64,000 nucleotides of DNA, from the NCBI RefSeq assembly GCF_001422375.1, contig NZ_LMMU01000007.1, forward strand, positions 249,006 to 313,005, read 5' to 3'. Source of the stretch: Methylobacterium sp. Leaf99 (GTDB lineage: Bacteria > Pseudomonadota > Alphaproteobacteria > Rhizobiales > Beijerinckiaceae). Of this stretch, positions 37,980 to 46,439 are shown piece by piece. Both the position numbers and the translations under genes were made by a program. The notes beneath the pieces are model-generated. The model was given only the letters and a program-made list of their open reading frames with translations. It was not told the origin of the DNA and ran no database searches. The stretch's first letter is position 1; each line of letters opens with the position of its first letter.

Positions 37980-40900
37980 CTATGTTTCATTCGCATGTCT
38001 GTTTGCGGCCTCCGCGCAGATGGCGAGCAAGCCGGCGAACTGATCGAGGCTCACCGCCACTCCGCGCCCAATGCGCTCGAAGGCACACGGCGCCCATGCT
38101 TCGCCCTCGACGAGAGTGATTGAAGCGACAGGGCCAAGCCGTTCGGCGAGCCATCGTTGCACCCCGCGGAGCGTCTGAGGCCCGTTTGGCAGCACGATCG
38201 CGGTCGTAGGCGCGAAACGTCCCTCGCGCTTGAGCTCGATCCGCCTGACGTTGGCCCTAACGTCTAATTGAGAGTCCTTATTAGACGTTAGGGCCAACGT
38301 CGCGCCCTCCGAGAGGGCTCTTGCGATCTTCCGGCTCGGTGCAAGCTCGGGAAATGCCGCCTCGATATCAGCGGCGCTCGTGAGGACGATGCCTTCAACG
38401 GCCATCTCAGCCCAAGCCCCGACGCGCGCGGCCTCCCATCTGTCGACGTGATCCACCTGAAGCGGAAGCGGCACGTCTGAGATTACGTCGAGGAAGAAAC
38501 CCTCGGCGGCTGTGCGACGAAGCGGGCGAAGTCGACCGATCGCCTGGATCATCTGCCCCTCACACGCCTGCCACCGCAACGCCTCGACAATTGGGTCGGG
38601 GTGCCGGCAGTGCTGAACCGGGAACGCCGACCCATCCCTGAGCCGAATGGCGCCCGGCCCACGGGGATACCACCGTCGTTCACCCGGATCGGTCGCTTTG
38701 ATCTCAATGGGGACACCCGTGAGTGACCCGGCATCGGATTCCATCGCGAGAAGGGGAGGCATGGCCTGACCGATCACGATCATGCCCGCAATTCGCTCCA
38801 TGTCGTTCCGACCGGACAGGGCGTTGAAGTGCCCGGTCAGAACGTTCGGCGGTAGGCCCATCTCGATAAGGCGCTTTTCCGCCGCGGCCTGAGCGACGAC
38901 AGCGATCTTCCGGGGATAGGCGAGCGCAGCGCGCAGCACGATCAGCCGCCGAAGGTCGGCGAAGGTACGGACGTTGCCCTTGCCGCTCCCGGTGATCCCG
39001 AGCTTCGTCGACGAGACCGGCGCGTCAACAATCTGCCGAATGCGACGGTGCGGGCTCCACTCGGCCGCGATCGAGGCGATCTCGTCGACTTCCAGGCCAA
39101 TCACCGGCTCGATCACGTTCGGCGGCGGCGCCGTTGCGTCGAGTATAAGGGTCGGCACGCGCCACGAGAGATCGACGGTTGTCAGCACACGAAGCTCGAC
39201 CATCCGCGCTCCGGTCTTTTCATCGCGGGCGAGCGTCAAGCGACCGCTCGCGGGCGCGTCACCTTCGAGGAAAATCGAGACCTCGCGCCATATAGCGGCA
39301 AGGTCACGAGCAAGGCGGTTGCCGGCACCGGTATCGGCGGCCCTCCGTGCGCGTTCACGAGACTCCATGACGGGCGTGATTCCCGGATCGACAATGAGAA
39401 ACTCTTCGAGCGCACGAGCTTCGTCAGCGTCTGAGGCCGTCAGCCCCACCGCGAGTAACACCGAACGGCTCACCGGGCCGTCTTCCGATGCCCGAAGCGC
39501 GCGGATAAGCGCTTCACGCCACGCCTGCAGTTTGTCGGCGCTCTCGGCCCTATCCAGCAGGCCCGCGCTCTCGATCTCGTCGAACGCGCGCGAGGTCGGC
39601 TTCTGAGGAAATGCACCCGAGATGAAGGCTTCGTCGATCACGAGGGCGTCGAGCGGCCCAAGCGCCGCCGGTTTGGCCCGGAACAGCATCGCGTGCGTCA
39701 CGATCCAAACTTCAGGCGCGGCGTCTCGCTGGCGCATGTAGCCGCAAGCCGCAAAGTGCGGGCAGCGCACGAGGCGGCGAGCCTTCAGATCGCGGCTCTC
39801 GCACACGGCATCCGTGACGCTCCACGCGCCGGCTGCAAGGGCATCGTCCACGGCGCTGAGGTTGAGGCACATTTTCCCCGCCAAGTTCTCAGGATCGTCT
39901 TGAGTGCGACTTCGCCAAACGCGCGCCGCGATCCCCTCGCGAGCAAGCCTCGCCGCGAGTTGGTCGCCGAGATCGACGCGAGGCACGGCGAAGGCGATGC
40001 TCAGGCCGGAGCGAATGGAACGGGCGCCCGCGATGCTGGCGGCGTCGGTTTTGCCGATCCCTGTAGCGATCCGAGACAGCTTCCCCCGTGGGGTCGGCAT
40101 GAGGAGCACGCCTCCCATCTTAAAATTCGCCAAGGCGTTGCGGTGCTCGACCGCATAGCGAGCGAAGAACTGCTCGATACCGGCGCGAGTGGCAGCTTCG
40201 GCCTCGGCAAGCGGAAGGTCGGTGCTCGGATAGGTCAGGGCGACCGCCTGAAGCTTCGGCGGCAGGGTGGCGAGACCACGTTTCACCCGATCGAGGGTCG
40301 TCCGGGCGTGAAACTCCGCGTCAGTCCGCGTCCATTCACGGCCGTTGACGATGATCCGAGCGGTCGCCTTGAAGAGCGCCCACGCGGCATCTGTGAGCGT
40401 CGCCAGAGTCGGCGACACGCCGCTCTCTGCGATCCGGCAGGCCGCTCGCCATACCGTGTTCGCAAGGTGCTGCTCACGCCCGTCGAAGACGAAGCCCTCG
40501 TCGTCGCGCACAACGGCTGCCGAACCGCCGCCGCCGGTTCTCTGCCGGCCCGCTCCGGACGCGGAAAGCGGCAGCACGGCATTTACGAGGCTCAGGAAGG
40601 CGTCGATCTGAGCGGCCGTGATCTCGGGCGCTTCGCTCGGCGCGGCCGTCAGCGGGCTTTCTGCGCCCACCCATCGATACGGGCGGCCGGTGCCAGAGTG
40701 AATGCCGAACGCGACGAACTGCGAGCCGACCGCAAGGATATCTATCCCGTTATCCGTGCCGTTCAGGGCCTTGTGGCCCTTCTTCTGGATCGATTCGGCC
40801 GCGCGATAGACAAGCAAGCGTCGCGGCGCGCGTCCCTCGCGTACGAAGGGCGTGGGTCCGAAAACCGAGTAGGCCATGCCCTCGATCTCTTCGACGAGCG

Positions 40901-41225
40901 CCGGATCGGTCACGTCGAGGTCAATGCCGACAAAAAGGCCGCACGGGATGCCGGTCCCCTGCGCTTGGGAATGAGTGCGCCCCCACGACCCGATGGCGTT
41001 CGACAGGCGCTTAACGGCCTCGGATGACAAACCTTCGCGACTCTCAGGCTCAAAGACGGCGAATATCTCCCACGATCTAATCGCGGGCCGCTTGCCGTCG
41101 CCCTTGCGCTTGCCGTCGTGGGGGGTAATCGGGAGCGAGGGCCAGCCATTCGACAGCATCCACCGCCGAACGGCGGTGGCGTCGAGACCGGCAACCCCCG
41201 CTCGGGGGAGGTCGTCGCCGTACAT
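37980..41225 (-). CDS. Primase/polymerase-helicase replication protein
   Basis: This 1081-residue protein has two modules. N-terminal primase/polymerase (about residues 15-220): the DxD metal motif D102/D104 (LFVGIDLDVTDP) and H176 in VAFGIHSGTGRPYRW. C-terminal superfamily-2-like helicase (about 370-920): Walker A ATGIGKT (K392), Walker B/motif II VIDEAF (D531, E532), and motif VI QAIGRLRPLRR (894-904). Four cysteines (453, 475, 488, 494) lie between motifs I and II, a placement seen in iron-sulfur XPD/DinG-type helicases. The likely role is element replication. A perfect 21-bp inverted repeat lies in codons about 976-993. Confidence 0.82.
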   Translation of the reverse strand: MYGDDLPRAGVAGLDATAVRRWMLSNGWPSLPITPHDGKRKGDGKRPAIRSWEIFAVFEPESREGLSSEAVKRLSNAIGSWGRTHSQAQGTGIPCGLFVGIDLDVTDPALVEEIEGMAYSVFGPTPFVREGRAPRRLLVYRAAESIQKKGHKALNGTDNGIDILAVGSQFVAFGIHSGTGRPYRWVGAESPLTAAPSEAPEITAAQIDAFLSLVNAVLPLSASGAGRQRTGGGGSAAVVRDDEGFVFDGREQHLANTVWRAACRIAESGVSPTLATLTDAAWALFKATARIIVNGREWTRTDAEFHARTTLDRVKRGLATLPPKLQAVALTYPSTDLPLAEAEAATRAGIEQFFARYAVEHRNALANFKMGGVLLMPTPRGKLSRIATGIGKTDAASIAGARSIRSGLSIAFAVPRVDLGDQLAARLAREGIAARVWRSRTQDDPENLAGKMCLNLSAVDDALAAGAWSVTDAVCESRDLKARRLVRCPHFAACGYMRQRDAAPEVWIVTHAMLFRAKPAALGPLDALVIDEAFISGAFPQKPTSRAFDEIESAGLLDRAESADKLQAWREALIRALRASEDGPVSRSVLLAVGLTASDADEARALEEFLIVDPGITPVMESRERARRAADTGAGNRLARDLAAIWREVSIFLEGDAPASGRLTLARDEKTGARMVELRVLTTVDLSWRVPTLILDATAPPPNVIEPVIGLEVDEIASIAAEWSPHRRIRQIVDAPVSSTKLGITGSGKGNVRTFADLRRLIVLRAALAYPRKIAVVAQAAAEKRLIEMGLPPNVLTGHFNALSGRNDMERIAGMIVIGQAMPPLLAMESDAGSLTGVPIEIKATDPGERRWYPRGPGAIRLRDGSAFPVQHCRHPDPIVEALRWQACEGQMIQAIGRLRPLRRTAAEGFFLDVISDVPLPLQVDHVDRWEAARVGAWAEMAVEGIVLTSAADIEAAFPELAPSRKIARALSEGATLALTSNKDSQLDVRANVRRIELKREGRFAPTTAIVLPNGPQTLRGVQRWLAERLGPVASITLVEGEAWAPCAFERIGRGVAVSLDQFAGLLAICAEAANRHANET
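38248..38300. repeat. Perfect 21-bp inverted repeat inside the replication gene
   Basis: The arms 38248-38268 and 38280-38300 are exact reverse complements around an 11-base loop. Each arm also contains an imperfect palindrome (ACGTT...AACGT), so a branched structure is possible. It lies within coding sequence and is more A+T-rich than the codons around it. Confidence 0.9.
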
Positions 41226-41243
41226 GCTTCGCTGCTCTCTGCG

Positions 41244-41717
41244 TCAGGCGGCGCAACGGGAACGACGACTGCTTTCGATCCGGGCGGGGTCGTTCTCCGT
41301 CCCGTACACCCGCACGGAATCGGACACGGAGGCATCGCGCAGAGCCGCGATTTCCGTCAGCGACGGCTCTTCTCGCAGCATTCGTTCGGCGATACCGATA
41401 GCAGAAACGTACGGAAGACGTTTCGGCTTGCAGCCGTGCAGGGGCACGGAAAGCCAGAAGTGTTCGTGGATACCGTTCCTGAAGGCAATAACGATGCCCC
41501 ACATGTCGTCAGCGTTAGCTTCCTCTGAGGGGGTCAGCGCGTCACGCGGTTTCCAATCTCGAACGATGTAGCAACAGTCGGGGAACGCCTCGAAGATTTT
41601 CGCGTCACCACTGAGCAGCGGACGGATCAGCGACTGGATTCGCTCCTCAGGCGCGACTGCTCCATCCTCGTAAGTTACGAAAATCTCTTGCGATTCAGCG
41701 ATGTTTAAGCTAGACAT
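41244..41717 (-). CDS. Hypothetical protein upstream of replication gene
   Basis: This protein has 157 residues from the ATG at 41717 (GGAAGCGAG upstream). Seen in it: a mixed alpha/beta composition, VTYEDGAVAPEERIQSLIRPLL, a central DDMWGIVIAFRNGIHEHFWLSVPLHG stretch and a helical C-terminus with many arginines. No domain is recognised. It ends 18 bases before the replication gene start, so the two are probably co-transcribed. Confidence 0.6.
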   Translation of the reverse strand: MSSLNIAESQEIFVTYEDGAVAPEERIQSLIRPLLSGDAKIFEAFPDCCYIVRDWKPRDALTPSEEANADDMWGIVIAFRNGIHEHFWLSVPLHGCKPKRLPYVSAIGIAERMLREEPSLTEIAALRDASVSDSVRVYGTENDPARIESSRRSRCAA

Positions 41718-41780
41718 ATCTCGCTTCCTGATGTTTTCGAAGGCCCGGCGCTGCAACGCTGGGCCTTCAGCTTTTGGGAA

Positions 41781-41954
41781 TTACCCGATCGACCTCGGCT
41801 GACCTTCGAGGTAGCGGTTCCAATCGCTTTCCAGCACGATTGTTGAGCCCCCGATCTTGCGGGCGACGAGACGCCCCGCGGCAATGTCGCGAAATAGTTT
41901 TGCGCGACTGAAGGGTCCAAGCTTCGCAAGGACGTTGATCCGAAAAGCACCCAT
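41781..41954 (-). CDS. AlpA/excisionase-like small DNA-binding protein
   Basis: This 57-residue gene is found by reading the minus strand from the ATG at 41954 (GAGG 6 bases upstream) to TAA at 41781. Translation contains GPFSRAKLFRDIAAGRLVARKIGGSTIVLESDWNRYLEG (residues 13-51; a winged-helix pattern 'S...l...i..G.l.a.kiGg..ivl..D...yl'), typical of excisionase/AlpA regulators in integrative elements. A 17-base palindromic operator-like site lies just upstream. Confidence 0.72.
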   Translation of the reverse strand: MGAFRINVLAKLGPFSRAKLFRDIAAGRLVARKIGGSTIVLESDWNRYLEGQPRSIG

Positions 41955-41971
41955 GGAAACCTCGTTGATAA

Positions 41972-41988
41972 GACCGTCTCAGACGGTC
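41972..41988. promoter_or_regulatory. Candidate operator upstream of AlpA-like gene
   Basis: GACCGTCT-C-AGACGGTC is a perfect 8-bp inverted repeat with a one-base centre, 18 bases before the start codon at 41954. It is suited to a small dimeric regulator, possibly the AlpA-like protein itself. Confidence 0.5.
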
Positions 41989-42046
41989 GCGGGCGGCCCC
42001 ACATGAGCGCGGGCTGTCGCTCTCAGGGAGGTCGATTGAGTCGCCA

Positions 42047-42208
42047 CTAAGCGGGTTCGAGGTCCGCGGAGGCGGTCACGGAGAAGATCGTTTCTACAAG
42101 CGCTCGAAGCGCCTTCACGACGAGCACAATGTCGGTCGGCCCGAGACAAGCGTCGTCAGTGCCCTCGATCGCGTCGGCTAGAGCAGCGGCGTGTTCAGTT
42201 TCAGACAT
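42047..42208 (-). CDS. Small acidic hypothetical protein
   Basis: This protein has 53 residues from the ATG at 42208, preceded by GGGGGGACTT. It is acidic and mostly helical (MSETEHAAALADAIEG, then a hydrophobic VLVVKALRALVETIF helix). No family is recognised. The good ribosome site and its place in the leftward gene string support a real gene. Confidence 0.5.
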   Translation of the reverse strand: MSETEHAAALADAIEGTDDACLGPTDIVLVVKALRALVETIFSVTASADLEPA

Positions 42209-42364
42209 AAGTCCCCCCTGCGGCCGCACGAGGTGCGTCCGGTTGCGCCCGACGGGCGGTATCTAATTTGATCGAAAACGCTATTCAGTCTCGCCGCACC
42301 ATTGAAAGGGATGGCGCCTAGAAATACTATCTATGTAATATATCGTTGAGCCGACACTCGTTAT

Positions 42365-42610
42365 TTATCTGTGCTGATACGGAAAATTACTACCTTCAGA
42401 CGTGCTCGCGATCTTGTCAGAGATACGAGACTGCGCCCATGCGTCGAGATCGGCAGTGACGTACACGGGGAAGCGTCCGAGCTTCCGATACAACGGCCCG
42501 CCGCCGTGACAGGCAAGCTTTGCCAGTGTCGCTGCCGTTCCGACCCCATACCGCGCCTTCAGGTAAGCGGCTGCATCGGTGCGGCGAAGGAAACTCTCTG
42601 CGGTCGGCAT
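42365..42610 (-). CDS. Excisionase-like helix-turn-helix protein
   Basis: In this 81-residue protein, residues 5-65 (SFLRRTDAAAYLKARYGVGTAATLAKLAC, GGGPLYRKLGRFPVYVTADLDAWAQSRI) show the winged helix-turn-helix pattern of excisionase/AlpA-type proteins: an N-terminal recognition helix and a wing ending in D-LDAWA. It probably controls excision or early gene expression of element 1. Confidence 0.75.
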   Translation of the reverse strand: MPTAESFLRRTDAAAYLKARYGVGTAATLAKLACHGGGPLYRKLGRFPVYVTADLDAWAQSRISDKIASTSEGSNFPYQHR

Positions 42611-42714
42611 ATATAGTCATCCCTGGTAAGGCGCCGCGGTGGCGCCGGATGACCGTCTATTTCTCACATGCCGCGCGGCGGGTGTGATTTCGTTGGTCCA
42701 AAATAATAGGAGAA

Positions 42715-43206
42715 TTACGTCTCGTCGTCCCAGGCGTCCGCGTGGCCGACTCTCTCAGCCTCTTCGAACTCTGCGATGGCCTTTTCCATCGTACTCCGCA
42801 TGATCCTTGGCACGGCGTCTTTCTCATCGTCCTTGCCGGCCTCCCATAGAGCCTTCTGCCGATCCATCCCCTCTTCAATCATCACTCGGAAACGGCGCAC
42901 CGCCTCGAAATGCTGCCCCGGCGCGGCGGGCGGCTTGCCGCGGTGCCGGCGTGCAAGCCCTTTGATTTGGAACTCGCTATCAGACCGTTCGTCGAAGAGG
43001 TCGGCGAGCCAGCTTCGAACCTCGGGCGGTAGAGGAGCGTCCCCCCTAAGAAGTCCGACAAGGATGCTGAAGTTTTGCTGGGCGTCCGGTGCGATGCCCT
43101 CGATCCCCCATGTCGGCTTTCCGTCGAGCATGGGGGCCGAGAAGGTGCTTTGGCGCCCCTCGATAGAGGCGAAGAAGCTGGCCCAGTTCGGGGGAAGTTC
43201 AGCCAT
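42715..43206 (-). CDS. Hypothetical protein coupled to integrase
   Basis: This 163-residue protein has a start that overlaps the integrase stop by 8 bases, so it is translated from the integrase message. The N-terminal part (LPPNWASFFASIEGRQ), a Leu/Asp-rich middle (PPEVRSWLADLFDERSD) and the C-terminal helices (RFRVMIEEGMDRQKALWEAG, EKAIAEFEEAERVG) suggest a soluble helical protein. It is not recognised; it could be a regulatory cofactor of recombination. Confidence 0.6.
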   Translation of the reverse strand: MAELPPNWASFFASIEGRQSTFSAPMLDGKPTWGIEGIAPDAQQNFSILVGLLRGDAPLPPEVRSWLADLFDERSDSEFQIKGLARRHRGKPPAAPGQHFEAVRRFRVMIEEGMDRQKALWEAGKDDEKDAVPRIMRSTMEKAIAEFEEAERVGHADAWDDET

Positions 43207-44518
43207 CGTTCGACTCGCGGGTTTCGATCCGAACGGAGGCGCCCATCGCCGCGGCGATAGCCTCTGAGATCGCGTCAGAGGCCCGTCTGAGCGGGTCGTC
43301 GGCGAAGTGGCTGTATCGGGCTGTCGTGGCCGTCGAACGGTGTCCTAGTAATTTACCGACGATTGTGAGGCCCATCCCTGACGCAGCCCCCTTCGACGCG
43401 TACGAATGCCGGAGGTCATGAAGCCTGACCCCGTTCAAATCGGCATGGGCGGTGATGCGCGACCACGGCTTCTTCAGGTCCGACCGGGGCTTGTCAGGAT
43501 TAGCGCCCGCGATCACGTATCTGCCAGTGCGGGGGATGCTCCCGAGTACGGCGACGGCCGCAGCACCGATCATGATGCGTTTGGCGCCGGTCTTCGAGTC
43601 GGGAAGATGAAGAAGGCCGTTTTCGAGATCGACCTCGGTCCATCGGAGCCCGAGAATTTCACCGAGGCGACAGCCGGTCAGCATCAGCAGGCGGATCGCC
43701 GCGACCGCGAACGGTGAAATAACTTCGCGCTGATGCTCGGCGCTCACCGGCCGGTGTTTTTCGGCTTTGCCCTCGTTGAACTGCCACGGCAGCCCGACCG
43801 TCTCGGCCTCGCGCAGGGTCTCGCCGAGGCGCTTCAGTTCGGGTTCCGATAGGAACCTCTCGCCCTTCTTGTCGTCATAGAGCTTCACGCCCTGCCGAGG
43901 GTTAGCGGCGATGTATCTCCGTTTAACCGCATAAGTGAAGATGCCGCCGAGCAGCCGAGCGGTTCGCGTAGCGGTCCCCTTGCCGCCCGTGACCCGAGCC
44001 CGACCTTGCTTGCCGGTCTTCACGTCGACCGCGGTCTTCCCGTTCGCCACGTCCTTCACGAACCGTTCGATATCGGCGCTCGTAACTTCACCGAGGCGCT
44101 TCCGCCCGAGCAACGGCTTGATGTGGCGCTCGATCCGGCCACGGTCGGTGACGAGCGTGCTCGCCTTCTTCGTCTCGACGCCCTCGATCAAGTACTCGTC
44201 GCATAGCTGAGCGACGGTCATCTCGGCCCGCTGACGGGTACGCGCCTCGGCCACGTCTACCCCAAGTTCGGCCTTCGCTAGGATCTCCGTTGCGGCTTTC
44301 CGAGCTTCCTCGACGGTGATTTTGCCGAACGCCCCGATCGTGACCTTCCGCACCGCCGCGTTCCGGCCGCCGACTCGATAGAAGGCGATGAAGGACTTCG
44401 ACCCCGACGGCCGCACGCGGCAACCGAAGCCCGGAAGCTTGGCGCACCAAACGACATAGTCCGTGGGCCTGACCTCAAGCCCTTCGACGACCGACTTCGT
44501 GAGCTTCCGATCCGCCAA
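43199..44518 (-). CDS. Tyrosine integrase of element 1 (P4 type)
   Basis: This 439-residue protein has an N-terminal DUF4102-type arm-binding domain (KLPGFGCRVRPSGSKSFIAFYRV, VTIGAFGKITVEEARKAA), a core-binding SAM-like domain (about 100-200), and a catalytic domain with R in TGCRLGEILGLRW, HDLRHSYAS, GHRSTATTARYSH, giving the R-H-R-H-Y set. It catalyses integration at the tRNA-Arg 3' end and lies 148 bases from the right attachment copy. It is intact. Confidence 0.95.
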   Translation of the reverse strand: MADRKLTKSVVEGLEVRPTDYVVWCAKLPGFGCRVRPSGSKSFIAFYRVGGRNAAVRKVTIGAFGKITVEEARKAATEILAKAELGVDVAEARTRQRAEMTVAQLCDEYLIEGVETKKASTLVTDRGRIERHIKPLLGRKRLGEVTSADIERFVKDVANGKTAVDVKTGKQGRARVTGGKGTATRTARLLGGIFTYAVKRRYIAANPRQGVKLYDDKKGERFLSEPELKRLGETLREAETVGLPWQFNEGKAEKHRPVSAEHQREVISPFAVAAIRLLMLTGCRLGEILGLRWTEVDLENGLLHLPDSKTGAKRIMIGAAAVAVLGSIPRTGRYVIAGANPDKPRSDLKKPWSRITAHADLNGVRLHDLRHSYASKGAASGMGLTIVGKLLGHRSTATTARYSHFADDPLRRASDAISEAIAAAMGASVRIETRESNDG

Positions 44519-44531
44519 CGCTCAAGCCTCC

Positions 44532-44647
44532 GGGTAGCACCGGGGTAGCACGGCGGGGGTAATTCGCCGCCCTTTACCGGAACTTCAGGCAAGGGTCATA
44601 GGTCTCAAGGCACTGTTTCGTCAACGTAAATATATCTGGGGTAGCAC
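44532..44647 (+). repeat. Arm-type repeats at right end of element 1
   Basis: Three copies of GGGTAGCAC occur at 44532-44540, 44543-44551 and 44639-44647, in the same orientation as the two copies near the left end. The first pair has the spacing of the left pair (11 bases start to start on each side). They are probable integrase arm sites located in the integrase promoter region, which would also allow autoregulation. Confidence 0.65.
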
Positions 44648-44665
44648 GGGGGAAACCCATTCCCC

Positions 44666-44717
44666 TGCCCTCCGAAGGCAAAGGTCACACGTTCGAATCG
44701 TGTCGGGTGCGCCAACA
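44666..44717 (+). repeat. Attachment-site direct repeat, copy 2 (junction of the two elements)
   Basis: 52 bases are identical to the tRNA-Arg 3' end (32257-32308). The 5' half of the tRNA is absent, so this is not a tRNA gene. It is at once attR of element 1 and attL of element 2. Confidence 0.93.
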
Positions 44718-44785
44718 AGTCTCTTCGGAAAAACAAGGCCTTAGCGCCTTGGCTTGAGCATCAGACAAGCTCCTCAGCATCAGCC

Positions 44786-44803
44786 GGTCCCAAATTGGTC
44801 CCA
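44786..44803 (+). repeat. Arm-type repeats at left end of element 2
   Basis: GGTCCCAAATTGGTCCCA contains two direct copies of GGTCCCA, 69 bases inside the left boundary and just before the integrase start. A related copy lies near the right boundary at 52504-52522. Confidence 0.55.
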
Positions 44804-44819
44804 GCTGTGAGGAAATCCG

Positions 44820-45866
44820 ATGGCCACCGTTCGGAAGCGGAACGACAAATGGCAGGCACAGGTCCGTAGGACGGGGCATCCGTCGCGAGCCCGAAGCTTC
44901 AGTACCAAACCCGAGGCTCATCGCTGGATCCGCGGCGTCGAGGCTGAGCTTGATGCGGTTGAAACACAGCCGGTCACGGAAGCACAAGCCGGTTCCAAGC
45001 TGCTCGCTAGTACGACAATCGCGGACCTGCTGACGCGCTACAGGGACACAGCGACGCCTCGTAAGCGCGGGCGCATCCCAGAGATCAACCGGCTGAACGC
45101 CTTCCTGGGCCAGCCCTGGGCTACCCTACCCCTAACACACGCTACGCCTCAGGTGTTCAGTCGCTACCGCGATGACCGAACCGAGCATGTGAGTCCTGGG
45201 ACCATCATCCGTGAACTCGGCCTACTCCGCTCCGTATTTGAGACGGCCCGAGACGAGTGGGATGTACCTCTGCCCGCAAACCCTGTCGCCAAGGTACGTA
45301 AGCCAACAGCACCGGAGGGACGTACGAGGCGGCTCGCAGAAGGCGAGTTAGACAACCTACTGAAGCCGAGTTCGATCGGTCGCACCATATGGCTTAAAGC
45401 TGCAATTCAACTCGCCATCGAGACCGGGATGCGGCGGGGTGAACTCCTCAACGTTAACTGGTCCGACGTTGACCTCCAAAACGGGCTGCTGACGATCCCT
45501 CGAACAAAAACCGGTATCTCCCGACGCATTCCGCTCACATTAGAGGCTGTCTCGATCCTCACAGAGAGACAACACGCTGCAGAATCACGGAACGAGGGAC
45601 GCGTGTTCTCGATTAATCCCGATGCCTTCCAATTGGCCTGGCAGCGATGCAAGCTACGGGCTTCTCAATCCCAACCCGATATTGTCGATCTCCGCTTCCA
45701 CGATCTTCGCCATGAGGCAGTCAGTCGGTTCTTTGAACTTGGTTTGAGCACCGTAGAGGTTGCACTGATTAGCGGACATAGGGATATGCGGATGCTTTTT
45801 CGGTACACCCATTTAAAACCAGAAAGCATTGTTGAGAAATTTCGGAAACAAGCGGGCATTAACTAA
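44820..45866 (+). CDS. Tyrosine integrase of element 2
   Basis: This 348-residue protein starts at the ATG at 44820 with GAGGAAA upstream. The N-terminal arm-binding domain (VRKRNDKWQAQVRRTG, SFSTKPEAHRWIRGVEAEL) is of the lambda-like/AP2 type, unlike that of the element 1 integrase. The catalytic domain shows R in ETGMRRGELLNVNWSD, HDLRHEAVSRFFELG, SGHRDMRMLFRYTH. It should recombine at the same tRNA-Arg 3' end. Its codon use is intermediate between host and the A+T-rich cargo. Confidence 0.95.
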   Translation: MATVRKRNDKWQAQVRRTGHPSRARSFSTKPEAHRWIRGVEAELDAVETQPVTEAQAGSKLLASTTIADLLTRYRDTATPRKRGRIPEINRLNAFLGQPWATLPLTHATPQVFSRYRDDRTEHVSPGTIIRELGLLRSVFETARDEWDVPLPANPVAKVRKPTAPEGRTRRLAEGELDNLLKPSSIGRTIWLKAAIQLAIETGMRRGELLNVNWSDVDLQNGLLTIPRTKTGISRRIPLTLEAVSILTERQHAAESRNEGRVFSINPDAFQLAWQRCKLRASQSQPDIVDLRFHDLRHEAVSRFFELGLSTVEVALISGHRDMRMLFRYTHLKPESIVEKFRKQAGIN

Positions 45867-46439
45867 ATCAACGTTTAGAACATATCAAAACACGGGCTGC
45901 TTCATGAAGAGAAGTCAAGCAACTAGAGTCCATGGGGTATTGAATTAATTGGATACCAACGTACTCGGTTTTAATCCGGAATTTAAACTTCCCTTGACTG
46001 ATCCGGATGCAGGTAATGAAACCTTCTCGAAGACATTTTTAACGAATGTTTATAACAAACGGTACGCTAAATCAGTTTTGTATAATGATTGTTGTACGGA
46101 CGATTCATCACCCTTGATCAAAGCGACAAGGCATTTTCGAGAGAAATACTGAACGAGTCTCCAATCTAGGCTGTGTGCCCGATAATTAAATTCAAAACAG
46201 GCGGACTCTACCGCTTTAAATCCTTTCCACTTCCCATTTGGAATAACGCCGGCTGCCCACTCGCTGACATCCGGACGGCAACTCAGGGAAGCGCAAAGAA
46301 TGACCTCAGATAATTTCCTTCAGTTTCTTTAGGACCATCTGAAGCAATTCAGAGAAATTCCAATGAAAATCACCAAATACCTATCTTCTGTACAAAAAAG
46401 GAGGCACCTATAGTAGACCCGAGATTTTTCGCCGATCGT
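45867..46439. other. A+T-rich spacer between integrase and helicase operon
   Basis: This spacer of 573 bases has no clear gene. A 67-codon TTG-started frame (45949-46152) has no recognisable domain and no good ribosome site. A 16-codon frame at 46363-46413 (MKITKYLSSVQKRRHL) ends next to a strong AAGGAGG at 46398-46404. That ribosome site lies well upstream of the helicase ATG and may serve a leader peptide or an unusual start (see findings). A promoter for the helicase operon is expected here. Confidence 0.4.

Larger units (their letters stand above)
32309..44717. mobile_element. Element 1: integrative phage-satellite-like island
   Basis: About 12.4 kb is bounded by two identical tRNA-Arg 3' ends. 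The integrase lies beside the right boundary, and almost all genes point leftward away from it. Content includes a P4-type integrase, two or three small helix-turn-helix proteins, a primase/polymerase-helicase, a DUF4145 protein, a transcriptional regulator, a gpW-like/coiled-coil/S49-protease phage-head block, a small lipoprotein and a divergent repressor-like gene pair. No terminase, portal, capsid, tail or conjugation genes are present. Best reading: phage satellite or heavily reduced prophage. Own arm-type repeats (GGGTAGCAC) sit at both ends. Confidence 0.85.

Noticed and set aside
44666..44717. Second tRNA-Arg gene
   Set aside because: Only the 3' part from the anticodon stem is present; acceptor 5' strand and D arm are missing. 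The same applies to 52659-52712.
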